Positions 43,957 to 51,990 of a stretch of DNA of 64,000 bases are shown here, one piece after another (position 1 is the first letter of the stretch; each line of letters begins with the position of its first letter). The notes beneath the pieces were generated by a model, which saw only the letters and a list, made by a program, of their open reading frames with translations, ran no database searches and was not told where the DNA came from. The stretch spans positions 1 through 64,000 of the forward strand of contig CAZGPE010000005.1 of NCBI GenBank assembly GCA_964527585.1. Reading direction: 5' to 3'. The stretch comes from Fimenecus sp964527585 (GTDB lineage: Bacteria; Bacillota; Clostridia; Oscillospirales; Acutalibacteraceae). Made by a program: the position numbers and the translations under genes.

Positions 43957-44376
43957 ATGGATAATAATATAAACAACATAAACACTTACAGCCCTATGGC
44001 AATGGCTTTTCTCGGAGATGCCGTTTTCGGAATTATGGTCAGGGAAAAACTTGTCCGTGAATGTAACAGACCGGCAGGAGTTTTACATAAGCTCTCGATT
44101 AAGCAGGTAAATGCCGCAGCACAGTGTGAAGCGGCAAAGAAGATATTGCCTTTGTTAAATGAAGATGAAACGGCGGTGTTTAAGCGTGGCAGGAACACTC
44201 ACACGAAACATACGCCGAAAAATCAGAGCCAAGGAGATTATCATTACGCTACGGGGTTGGAAACTCTTTTCGGCTATCTTTATCTTAATAAAAGCGAAGA
44301 AAGACTTCGTGAGCTTTTCGAAATAATTTGTGAAAGCAGCGAGGTGTTCGGTTCTGAAGAAACAAAAACGCAGTGA
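43957..44376 (+). CDS. mrnC: Mini-ribonuclease III
   Basis: This 139-residue RNase III catalytic domain without a double-stranded-RNA-binding domain is the Mini-III enzyme that matures 23S rRNA ends in Firmicutes. Motifs include A-M-A-F-L-G-D-A-V-F-G (catalytic acid region), K-R-G-R-N-T-H-T and G-L-E-T-L-F-G-Y-L-Y-L. The upstream GGGTG is a modest ribosome site. It overlaps the start of the next gene. Confidence 0.93.
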   Translation: MDNNINNINTYSPMAMAFLGDAVFGIMVREKLVRECNRPAGVLHKLSIKQVNAAAQCEAAKKILPLLNEDETAVFKRGRNTHTKHTPKNQSQGDYHYATGLETLFGYLYLNKSEERLRELFEIICESSEVFGSEETKTQ

Positions 44377-45229
44377 AATTCGCCTGTGGGCAAGCGAACT
44401 GTTTTGGTGGACGGCAGGCAGTTTTCTTTTTTCGGCAGCGATAAATGTTTTTACCGCTCCCAACGAGATAACGGTCGGCGGTTTTTCGGGAATCGCAACC
44501 GTGCTTAATTATTTGTTCGGCTTACCGATCGGACTTTGCGTTTTTGTTTTGAATATACCTTTTTTTATTGCGGCGTTTTCGAAATTCGGATTTGATTTTG
44601 TTTTGAAAACGGTTATTGCGACTTTTGAAGTGTCGCTGTTTATAGATTTGCTTTCGCCGTTTTTACGCAGTTATTCTTCGGACAGACTTTTATGTTCGAT
44701 TTTCGGCGGAGTGCTTTTGGGCGCCGGATTGGGTCTGATTTTTCGCCATGGCGCAACAACGGGCGGTACGGATATTATCGCCAAACTTTTGAAGCTGAAA
44801 TTTGCCCATCTTTCGACGGGACGGCTTATATTTATCATTGATTTGGTGATAATACTGCTTTCATCTTTTGTATACGGAAATCTTGAGTCGGTTTTATATG
44901 CGCTTGTAACTCTTTTCGTATCCGCTCAAGCCGTTGATCTTGCGGAATCGGGATTTTCTCATTCAAAGTCGGTCTTTATCGTTACCGAAAACGCTCAAGC
45001 GGTTTCCGGTGAAATTATTTCTTCGTTGGGAAGAGGAGTAACGGTTCTCAATGCTGTCGGTGGCTATACGGGTAAAGAAAAGCAACTTCTGTTTTGTGCG
45101 GTCCGTGCAAACGAAGTTATATACATTTCGAAAATTCTCAGGGAAAACGACGCAAATTCATTTATGACAGTAACCGATGCCGAGGAAATTATCGGTAACG
45201 GATTTAATAAGGAAAAACTCAATTTTTAA
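44330..45229 (+). CDS. YitT-family membrane protein (DUF161/DUF2179)
   Basis: This is a membrane protein of up to 299 residues with five to six hydrophobic segments (DUF161) and a C-terminal soluble DUF2179 domain (G-R-G-V-T-V-L-N-A-V-G-G-Y-T-G). The function is unknown. The start is uncertain: GTG at 44330 has no clear ribosome site, whereas GAGGTG (44341-44346) is well placed for a CTG start at 44354, giving 291 residues. Either way the gene overlaps the end of mrnC, implying coupled translation. Confidence 0.87.
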   Translation: MKAARCSVLKKQKRSEIRLWASELFWWTAGSFLFSAAINVFTAPNEITVGGFSGIATVLNYLFGLPIGLCVFVLNIPFFIAAFSKFGFDFVLKTVIATFEVSLFIDLLSPFLRSYSSDRLLCSIFGGVLLGAGLGLIFRHGATTGGTDIIAKLLKLKFAHLSTGRLIFIIDLVIILLSSFVYGNLESVLYALVTLFVSAQAVDLAESGFSHSKSVFIVTENAQAVSGEIISSLGRGVTVLNAVGGYTGKEKQLLFCAVRANEVIYISKILRENDANSFMTVTDAEEIIGNGFNKEKLNF

Positions 45230-45243
45230 TAAAGAGGTAATTT

Positions 45244-47049
45244 ATGTCCAAGAAGAACAATATCAGAAATTTTTCAATTATTGCTCATATTGACCACGGC
45301 AAATCAACTCTTGCCGACAGGTTGCTTGAACTTACGAATTCCGTTGCCAAGCGTGATATGGAAGATCAGTTGCTTGACAATATGGACTTGGAAAGGGAGA
45401 GGGGAATAACCATAAAGGCTCACGCCGTAAAACTCGATTATACGGCGCAAAACGGAGAAAATTACGAACTTAATTTAATAGATACTCCCGGCCATGTCGA
45501 CTTTAACTATGAGGTTTCCCGTTCCCTTGCGGCGTGTGAGGGTGCGGTGCTGATAGTTGACGCTTCTCAGGGTGTCGAAGCGCAGACTCTCGCAAATACA
45601 TATTTGGCGCTTGACCATAATCTTGAAATCGTTCCGATAATTAACAAAATCGACCTTCCGGCAGCAGATCCCGAAAGAGTTGCGCATGAAGTCGAAGATG
45701 TAATCGGAATACCCTGCCTTGAGTCTCCGAGAGTTTCGGCAAAGACGGGAGAAAATGTCGGTGCGGTACTTGAAGAAATCGTAAAACTTATACCGCCTCC
45801 CGAAAATCATGACGATAAACCGCTTAAAGCATTGATTTTCGATTCGGTTTATGACAGTTACAGAGGCGTTATAGTTTATGTAAGAGTTATGGAAGGAAAA
45901 ATCAAAGCGGGAGACACAATGCGTATGATGGCAACCGGAGCCGAATTTACGGTTGTCGAAACAGGTTATATGAGAGCAACTTCGCTTGAACCGGCAAAAG
46001 AACTTTCTTCGGGTGAGGTCGGATATATTACCGCATCCATAAAAACAGTATCCGATGCCCGTGTCGGTGATACGGTAACAACTGCGGAAAATCCCGCCGA
46101 AGAAGCTTTGGCAGGATACAGAAAAGTCAATCCGATGGTTTTCTGCGGAGTTTATCCCGCAGACGGAGCGGATTACGAAAACCTGAGAGAAGCACTTGAA
46201 AAACTTCAACTTAACGATGCGGCTTTGTCTTTTGAACCGGAAACTTCGGGAGCTTTGGGCTTTGGATTCAGATGCGGTTTCCTCGGACTGCTTCATCTTG
46301 AAATTATTCAGGAAAGACTTGAAAGAGAATATAATCTTGACCTTGTAACGACAATTCCGAGCGTTATTTATAAAATCCATTTAACCGATAAATCCGTAGC
46401 GGAAATCGACAATCCGTCAAATTATCCCGATCCCGCAAATATTGATTATTGCGAAGAACCCGTTGTTGAAGCGCATATCTATGCTCCGCCGGAATATGTC
46501 GGACCGATTATGGATTTGTGTCAGGACAGACGGGGTACTTATGAAGGTATGACTTATCTTGATGCGGACAGAGTCGATTTGAAATATACTCTTCCGCTTA
46601 ATGAGATAATTTATGACTTCTTTGATGTCCTTAAATCGAGAACAAGAGGTTACGCTTCTTTCGATTATGAGATAAAAGGATACGAAAGATCTCAACTTGT
46701 AAAACTCGATGTTCTTCTTAACGGCGATGTAATCGACGCACTTTCGTTTATTATCCATTCCGATAAGGCTTACGCAAGAGCGAGAAAAATTGCCGAAAAA
46801 CTTAAAGATAATATTCCCAGACAGATGTTTGAAATTCCGATTCAGATTGCAATCGGCGGAAAGGTAATCGCCCGTGAAACCGTAAAAGCGATGCGTAAAG
46901 ATGTGCTTGCAAAGTGCTACGGCGGTGATATAACAAGAAAGAAGAAACTTCTCGAAAAGCAAAAGGAAGGCAAGAAGAGAATGCGCCAATTCGGTACTGT
47001 CGAAGTACCGCAGGAAGCGTTTATGGCGGTGTTGAAATTAGATGAATAA
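45244..47049 (+). CDS. lepA: Elongation factor 4 (LepA)
   Basis: LepA is a ribosome-associated GTPase that affects initiation and back-translocation. The 601-residue product has the G motifs A-H-I-D-H-G-K-S-T, D-T-P-G-H-V-D-F and N-K-I-D-L, the elongation-factor domains, and the LepA-specific C-terminal region (K-K-K-L-L-E-K-Q-K-E-G-K-K-R-M). Length is normal. Its end overlaps the ATG of the proX frame. Confidence 0.96.
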   Translation: MSKKNNIRNFSIIAHIDHGKSTLADRLLELTNSVAKRDMEDQLLDNMDLERERGITIKAHAVKLDYTAQNGENYELNLIDTPGHVDFNYEVSRSLAACEGAVLIVDASQGVEAQTLANTYLALDHNLEIVPIINKIDLPAADPERVAHEVEDVIGIPCLESPRVSAKTGENVGAVLEEIVKLIPPPENHDDKPLKALIFDSVYDSYRGVIVYVRVMEGKIKAGDTMRMMATGAEFTVVETGYMRATSLEPAKELSSGEVGYITASIKTVSDARVGDTVTTAENPAEEALAGYRKVNPMVFCGVYPADGADYENLREALEKLQLNDAALSFEPETSGALGFGFRCGFLGLLHLEIIQERLEREYNLDLVTTIPSVIYKIHLTDKSVAEIDNPSNYPDPANIDYCEEPVVEAHIYAPPEYVGPIMDLCQDRRGTYEGMTYLDADRVDLKYTLPLNEIIYDFFDVLKSRTRGYASFDYEIKGYERSQLVKLDVLLNGDVIDALSFIIHSDKAYARARKIAEKLKDNIPRQMFEIPIQIAIGGKVIARETVKAMRKDVLAKCYGGDITRKKKLLEKQKEGKKRMRQFGTVEVPQEAFMAVLKLDE

Positions 47050-47529
47050 CAGAGAAAAATTCTGTCGGGACTTGATCGGCTCGGTGTAGAGTATGAACTT
47101 GTAGATCACGAAGCGGCTTTTACAATGGATGAATACAATGCCTTGGGTTTTAATCCTAATGATGAAATATGTAAAAATCTGTTTTTGCGTGATTACAAAG
47201 GAAAACGGCATATTCTTATCGTATTAAAAGGCAGTAAACAGGCGGATTTGGTACTTATTAGAAATGAGATCGGTTCATCAAGGCTCAGTTTCGCATCCGA
47301 TGAGAGACTTGCAAAGTATCTTGATGTAAAAAAAGGCTCTGTTTCTCCGCTTGGACTGATAAACGACTGCGAAGGTGCGGTTGAAGTGTATTTTGACAGA
47401 GACTTGGAAAGTATGTCCCGTCTCGGTTTTCACCCGAACGATAACACCGCAACCGTGTTTATGGATTTCGGAAGCATAAAAAAGTATGTCGAAAGCACAG
47501 GACATACAATTAAATTCATCAAGGTGTAA
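47042..47529 (+). CDS. Prolyl-tRNA editing protein (ProX/YbaK type) with an apparent frameshift
   Basis: The product is a prolyl-tRNA deacylase-domain protein that clears mischarged aminoacyl-tRNA. Family motifs C-K-N-L-F-L-R-D, K-G-K-R-H, R-L-S-F-A-S, V-S-P-L-G-L-I-N and F-H-P-N-D-N-T-A-T are intact from 47125 on. The expected N-terminus (I-L-x-x-L-D-x-L-G-V-E-Y-E) is encoded at 47059-47124 in the same frame but has no start codon there. The ATG at 47042 reads M-N-N-R-E-K and then leaves frame at a run of five A (47055-47059). One extra A would restore a full-length protein. Confidence 0.72.
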
Positions 47530-47530
47530 T

Positions 47531-48622
47531 ATGAGAAATATCGGACTGTATGTTCATATACCGTTCTGTCAGTCGAAATGTCCTTATTGTGATTTTTATT
47601 CGTTTCGCTGTAAAGATGCGGATAAAGAACGCTATACGGAACTTTTAATAAAGGAAATAAGGCAAAAATCGGCTGAGCTTTCCTGTAAAGCGGATACACT
47701 TTACATAGGCGGCGGAACCCCGTCCTATATGGGTTCCGACCTTTTAAGCCGAATTATAACTTCTGCAAGAGAATGTTTTTCGCTTGATGACGGTGCCGAA
47801 ATAACCGTTGAGTGTAATCCGCACTGTGTATCTCCGGAATTTTTCGAAAAAATCGTTCGTTCCGGAGTAAACAGAATTTCTCTCGGCGTTCAGTCGGTAA
47901 ATTCCAACGAAAGAAAACTGCTCGGCAGACTTTCCGATGCCGTTGAAGTCGAAAATGCAGTCAAATCGGCAAGACAGTCCGGAATAAAAAATATTTCGCT
48001 TGATATAATGCTCGGAATTCCCGAAAGTACGGTTGAAAGTTTGGAAAAAACGCTCGAATTTTGTGTTTGCCAAGATGTTGAACATATAAGTTGCTATATT
48101 CTTAAAATCGAAGAAAATACGCCGTTTTTCAAAATGCGTGATAAACTCGCTCTGCCCGATGAAGATACTGTGGCGGATATGTATGAGTTTATGTGCGGAT
48201 ATTTGAAGAAAAACGGATACACTCATTATGAAATATCGAATTTTTCGAAAAAAGGATATGAGAGCCGTCATAATCTGAAATATTGGAATTGTGAAGAATA
48301 TCTCGGTCTCGGTTCGTCGGCACATTCTTTTTTGAACGGCAGAAGATTTTACTGTGAAAAAAGCACTGACGGATTTTCTTATGTTTCGGACGGAAACGGC
48401 GGAGATTTCGAAGAATATGCAATGCTTCGTTTAAGGCTCGAACAGGGGATTTCCGAAAGTGAAACACTTAAACGCTTTTCGCATCCGATACCCGAAAAAA
48501 TATATGAAAAAGCAAAGAAACTCTCTGAGTACGGATATACGGTATGCACAGGCGATTCGGTTAAACTTACCGAAAAAGGCTTTTTAATATCGAATTCGGT
48601 TATTTCGCAGTTGATATATTAA
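47531..48622 (+). CDS. hemW: HemW-family radical SAM protein
   Basis: This 363-residue radical SAM protein has the C-x3-C-x2-C cluster motif in C-Q-S-K-C-P-Y-C-D-F at the N-terminus and the G-G-G-T-P-S motif, and matches HemW (formerly oxygen-independent coproporphyrinogen oxidase-like). HemW proteins are heme chaperones rather than true HemN enzymes. The extra HemN cysteine pattern is not seen. The start at 47531 follows AAGGTG; a longer frame overlaps proX. Confidence 0.9.
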   Translation: MRNIGLYVHIPFCQSKCPYCDFYSFRCKDADKERYTELLIKEIRQKSAELSCKADTLYIGGGTPSYMGSDLLSRIITSARECFSLDDGAEITVECNPHCVSPEFFEKIVRSGVNRISLGVQSVNSNERKLLGRLSDAVEVENAVKSARQSGIKNISLDIMLGIPESTVESLEKTLEFCVCQDVEHISCYILKIEENTPFFKMRDKLALPDEDTVADMYEFMCGYLKKNGYTHYEISNFSKKGYESRHNLKYWNCEEYLGLGSSAHSFLNGRRFYCEKSTDGFSYVSDGNGGDFEEYAMLRLRLEQGISESETLKRFSHPIPEKIYEKAKKLSEYGYTVCTGDSVKLTEKGFLISNSVISQLIY

Positions 48623-48674
48623 CTGTATTGTGATAAAATATATAGTCTGAATAAACAAGAAAGAAGGTGGACTT

Positions 48675-49592
48675 ATGCCCATTAAAATAGATAATCAGTT
48701 GCCGGCAAGACACAGTCTTGAACTTGAAAATATCTTTGTAATGCCGGAAAACAGAGCGATTACTCAGGACATCCGTCCGCTTAACATAATAATACTTAAT
48801 TTAATGCCGACAAAGGTTGAAACCGAAACTCAGATTTTGCGTTTGCTGAGTAATTCTCCTCTTCAGGTTGATGTTGAACTTTTGCAGGTGAAATCGCATA
48901 TTTCCAAGAATGTTTCCCAAGAGCATATGCTCAAGTTTTATAAGACTTTCGACGATGTGAAACACCGTAAATTCGACGGAATGATAGTAACCGGTGCGCC
49001 GGTGGAACATCTTGCGTTTGAAGAGGTTGATTATTGGGAAGAACTTTGTGAAATTTTCGAATGGGCAAAGACAAATGTCTATTCGACATATAATATTTGC
49101 TGGGGCGCTCAGGCTGCACTTTATTATAAGTACGGTGTGCCGAAACATCAGTTAAAAGAGAAACTTTTCGGTGTGTATAAGCACCGTCCTCTTGATCTTT
49201 ACCATCCGCTTATGCGTGGATTTTCCGATGTTTACTATGTGCCTCATTCAAGGCATACCGAAACGAGAAGAGAGGATATAGCGGAAGTTAAGGATTTGCA
49301 GATTCTTTCTTATTCGGATCAGGCCGGAGTTCATCTTATTTCGGATATGGAATGTCGCAATTTCTTCTGTACGGGACATTCCGAGTACGATTCGGATACG
49401 CTTGCAAAGGAATATTTCAGAGATTTGAAAAAAGGGTTGGATATTAAAATTCCGTATAATTATTTCCCGGATAACGATACGAAAAAGACTCCGCCGATTA
49501 CTTGGAGAGGCGCCGGAAGTTTGCTTTTCCAAAATTGGCTTAACTACTTTGTTTATCAAAAAACGCCCTATGACCTTAATACGCTGTTTTAA
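48675..49592 (+). CDS. metAA: Homoserine O-acetyltransferase (MetA family)
   Basis: The 305-residue enzyme acylates homoserine in methionine synthesis. The nucleophile Cys is in N-I-C-W-G-A-Q, and P-H-S-R-H and C-T-G-H-S-E-Y-D supply other active-site residues. Glu at position 111 in A-P-V-E is the residue that, in the characterised Bacillus cereus enzyme, selects acetyl-CoA over succinyl-CoA, so this is probably an acetyltransferase. AAGGTGG precedes the start. No S-box or T-box leader is visible upstream. Confidence 0.92.
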   Translation: MPIKIDNQLPARHSLELENIFVMPENRAITQDIRPLNIIILNLMPTKVETETQILRLLSNSPLQVDVELLQVKSHISKNVSQEHMLKFYKTFDDVKHRKFDGMIVTGAPVEHLAFEEVDYWEELCEIFEWAKTNVYSTYNICWGAQAALYYKYGVPKHQLKEKLFGVYKHRPLDLYHPLMRGFSDVYYVPHSRHTETRREDIAEVKDLQILSYSDQAGVHLISDMECRNFFCTGHSEYDSDTLAKEYFRDLKKGLDIKIPYNYFPDNDTKKTPPITWRGAGSLLFQNWLNYFVYQKTPYDLNTLF

Positions 49593-49611
49593 TAATCGAC
49601 ATATAGCTTAT

Positions 49612-49647
49612 AAAAGCAGAGGAGGAGTTTTCCGCCTCTGCTTTTTT
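49612..49647 (+). terminator. Terminator after metAA
   Basis: AAAAGCAGAGG and CCTCTGCTTTT pair perfectly, with the loop containing GGAGTTTTCC, followed by TTTTTT. Confidence 0.93.
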
Positions 49648-49666
49648 ACTTTTATATCACAAATTT

Positions 49667-49773
49667 ACGGGTAATATCCTACCCGTAGGGGCGGCGTTTC
49701 GCCGCCCGTTGTCGTTACAATATCAAAATCACGGGTTATATCCTACCCGTAGGGGCAGCGTTTCGCCGCCCGT
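49667..49773. repeat. REP-like array B, left part (two units)
   Basis: Two double-hairpin units of the same kind as array A start at 49667 and 49731. The second has an internal G-to-A change in the strong stem (GGGGCAGCG). Confidence 0.88.
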
Positions 49774-49931
49774 GAGAACCGCAGAAAGTAAAATAAAAAA
49801 TCCCGTTTCCGTCAACCGTAATTTTTATCTGCGGTTATTTTATGAAACGGGATTTTATATGTAATTCGATATGTTTATCGGTTAAAAAATATAATTCACG
49901 ATAACCCGATAATATGATATGTCGGTAAATG
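49774..49931. repeat. Conserved non-coding core, copy B (forward)
   Basis: This copy shows the secondary structure best. Outer arms ATCCCGTTTC (49800-49809) and GAAACGGGAT (49844-49853) are perfect; inner arms are AACCGTA and TGCGGTT, with one G-U type pair replacing the G-C of copy A. A second stem uses TTATCGGTT (49875-49883) and AACCCGATAA (49903-49912). Confidence 0.87.
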
Positions 49932-49932
49932 C

Positions 49933-50158
49933 GGGCGGCGGAACGCCGCCCCTACGAATTGGATATTTTTTGGTGAGTGGGATAGAAAATACAATTTCGG
50001 GCGGCGGAACGCCGCCCCTACGGATAGGATATTTTTTTGGAGAGTGGGATAGGGAATGCAACTACGGGCGGCGGAACGCCGCCACTACGGATTGGCTCTT
50101 TTTGGAAAGTGGGATAGGGAATACAACTTCGGGCGGCGAAACGCCGCCCATACGGATT
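49933..50158. repeat. REP-like array B, right part (four inverse units)
   Basis: Four units start at 49933, 49999, 50066 and 50131, with a period of 65-67 bp. Each begins with GGGCGGCG-x-AACGCCGCC and then C-T-A-C-G followed by a different linker (A/T-rich, then GTGGGATAGGGAATACAAC). They are a second subfamily, in opposite sense to the left units and lacking the short ACGGG stem. Together with the left units and core, cluster B fills the gap between metAA and the membrane-protein gene. Confidence 0.87.
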
Positions 50159-50231
50159 TTATTTTTTGATTTAATTTTTACCGTGATTTTTCCGAACTGA
50201 AAATATGATGTTCCGAAAATATACTTTTTTA

Positions 50232-50268
50232 CAAAAAATAAACACCCGATACAAATGCATCGGGTGTT
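50232..50268 (-). terminator. Terminator of the 301-residue membrane-protein gene
   Basis: AACACCCGAT and ATCGGGTGTT form a 10-bp stem; on the minus strand TATTTTTTG follows. Confidence 0.88.
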
Positions 50269-50283
50269 CGTGTGATTGTTTAA

Positions 50284-51189
50284 TTATGCGTTAACGCTTT
50301 CTTTTGCTTTCTCGGTTTTGTTTTCGAAAAATGATGTGAAGTTGATGATGAACAAAAGAATATAAGCAACCCACATAGGAAGATTTTCGATGAACGCACT
50401 CTTACCGACGGTAACGAGGAGAACGAGCATCAAAGCGAGAATTGCGGCGAAAATAACCGTAGCAACCATATATTTCTTATCTTTCTGCTTAAACTTGTGA
50501 AGAAGGAAGATGATGATTCCGGCAGCGGCGAGGAAAGCGAACATCATAGCACCTGTCCAGTGAGCCAAGCAACGAGAAGTCGCAACGAGGTCGAGGCCTG
50601 CCGAGGGAACATTTATTGTTACATAAATTGCCGCACAGCCGATAGAAGTAACGATAATACCGGTTTTGCCGTAATAGTTGTTTTTACGGTACATATAAAG
50701 AGTGTTGGTGAAGATGGAAAGAGAAGCGAAAACACCCCAAAGTCTGAATCTCCAAGGATATTTAAGTCCGAGCATACTTGCGGTTACATCGGTAAGAATG
50801 TTGCCGAACTGTTCGGGATAACTTAAAAATCCGTAATATGTAATGAAAGCGAAGCCCAAAATAAGATTTGCGACACAGAAAACGGTTGTAGCCTTTGAGA
50901 GTTTATCGGCAAAAAGGATTTTCTTGATAAATACCGCATACATCAAAAGCAAAGCGGTTGAACCGATAACCCATAACCAGTAAACAAGCGGTGAGGTGAA
51001 GAGGGGAGTTTGAAGAAGACCGTCGAAGATTTTTATGAATTCTTCTTTCGGAAGGTTTTCGAATCCCTCTACCGAGAGGTAAGGATACTTATCCCAAGTC
51101 ATAAACAGGGACATCCAAAGACCGTAAACTACGGCGATTATAACCCAAAGAGCCGTATAGCCTTTCATCATTTTTTTGTTGTCTGTCAT
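50284..51189 (-). CDS. Polytopic membrane protein, unknown function
   Basis: This 301-residue protein has about eight hydrophobic segments and short loops, starting with a short hydrophilic N-terminus (M-T-D-N-K-K-M-M) and ending in a charged tail (K-T-E-K-A-K-E). I recognise no transporter or enzyme motif. The start at 51189 is chosen because GGAGGATAT lies just upstream. It is a monocistronic gene with its own terminator, and it is the only gene between repeat clusters B and C, whose cores face in opposite directions. Confidence 0.75.
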   Translation of the reverse strand: MTDNKKMMKGYTALWVIIAVVYGLWMSLFMTWDKYPYLSVEGFENLPKEEFIKIFDGLLQTPLFTSPLVYWLWVIGSTALLLMYAVFIKKILFADKLSKATTVFCVANLILGFAFITYYGFLSYPEQFGNILTDVTASMLGLKYPWRFRLWGVFASLSIFTNTLYMYRKNNYYGKTGIIVTSIGCAAIYVTINVPSAGLDLVATSRCLAHWTGAMMFAFLAAAGIIIFLLHKFKQKDKKYMVATVIFAAILALMLVLLVTVGKSAFIENLPMWVAYILLFIINFTSFFENKTEKAKESVNA

Positions 51190-51302
51190 TTTATATCCTC
51201 CAAACAAATTTGATAAAAACATTATATCACACCTGCATATTGCTTGCAAGAGAATAAAGGGAATGTTTCAAAACATGGTTTGCCGTTTTAACATCAAATT
51301 CA

Positions 51303-51536
51303 CGGGTTACATCACACCCGTATCGGCGGCGTTTTGCCGCCCGTTGTCGTCGCAACATCAATTTCACAGGTTAAAATACACCCGTAGGGGCGGCGTTCCG
51401 CCGCCCGTTGCCGTTGCAACATCAAATTTCACGGGTTATATCACACCCGTAGGGGCGGCGTTCCGCTGCCCGTTGTTGTTGCAACATCAATTTTACGGGT
51501 TACATCGCACCGTAGGGGCGGCGTTTCGCCGCCCGC
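51303..51536. repeat. REP-like array C, left part (four units)
   Basis: Four double-hairpin units start at about 51303, 51367, 51432 and 51496, with a period of 64 bp. They carry changes such as GTATCGGCGG in the first and GCTGCCCG in the third. Linkers share C-G-T-T-G-C-A-A-C-A-T-C. Confidence 0.88.
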
Positions 51537-51698
51537 ATTTACCAATATATCATATTATCGGGTTATCGGAAATTATATTTTTTATTAACCGATAAACATA
51601 TCGGATTACATATAAATACCATTTCATAAAATAACCGCATATAAAAATTGCGGTTGACGGAAACGGGATTTTTTATTTTACTTTCTGCGTTTCTCACG
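51537..51698. repeat. Conserved non-coding core, copy C (inverted)
   Basis: This copy is the reverse complement of copies A and B: it begins GCATTTACC and ends CTTTCTGCGTTTCTC. The inner hairpin arms AACCGCA/TGCGGTT and most of the outer stem are kept, with changes mostly wobble-type. The flanking arrays keep the same left-right order as in A and B although the core is flipped. Confidence 0.85.
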
Positions 51699-51856
51699 GG
51701 CGGCGGAACGCCGCCCCTACGAATTGGATGTTTTTTGGGGAGTGGGATAGGAAATACGACTTCGGGCGGCGGAACGCCGCCCCTACGAATTGGAGATTTT
51801 TTGGAGAGTGGGATAGGGAATACAACTTCGGGCGGCGAAACGCCGCCCCTACGAGT
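51699..51856. repeat. REP-like array C, right part (three inverse units)
   Basis: Units start at 51699, 51765 and 51831, with the same linker (GTGGGATAGG-x-AATAC-x-ACTTC) as the right part of cluster B. The remaining sequence up to 51940 contains nothing I can assign. Confidence 0.86.
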
Positions 51857-51944
51857 AAGATTTTCAAAGGGATTTATTTCCGCTGCCGATACGGATAGGA
51901 TGTTTAGGAAATTTAGGATAAAATTAAATTCGGATCGTAATAAA

Positions 51945-51975
51945 AAAGCGTAACCGTGAGGTTACGCTTTTTTTA
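51945..51975. terminator. Bidirectional terminator after the dockerin gene
   Basis: AAAGCGTAACC and GGTTACGCTTT form an 11-bp stem with a 4-nt loop, flanked by A6 on the left and T-runs on the right. On the minus strand it ends the dockerin-protein transcript. Confidence 0.93.
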
Positions 51976-51990
51976 CTGTTTTGTGCCGAA

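Noticed and set aside
45475..46380. Long antisense ORF within lepA (301 codons)
   Set aside because: It lies wholly within a conserved gene, has no ribosome site and its translation looks like a codon-bias shadow. Similar frames at 26482-27507 and 62661-63737 were rejected for the same reason.
48623..48674. S-box or T-box leader for metAA
   Set aside because: Only 52 bp separate hemW and metAA, with no room for and no sign of such a riboswitch.
49919..50200. Plus-strand ORF of 93 codons with repeated G-G-G-T-P-P-L-R-I-G peptides
   Set aside because: It is a read-through of the REP-like units of cluster B. The peptide repeats come from the palindrome and there is no ribosome site; the same occurs at 51648-51953 and 51176-51595.
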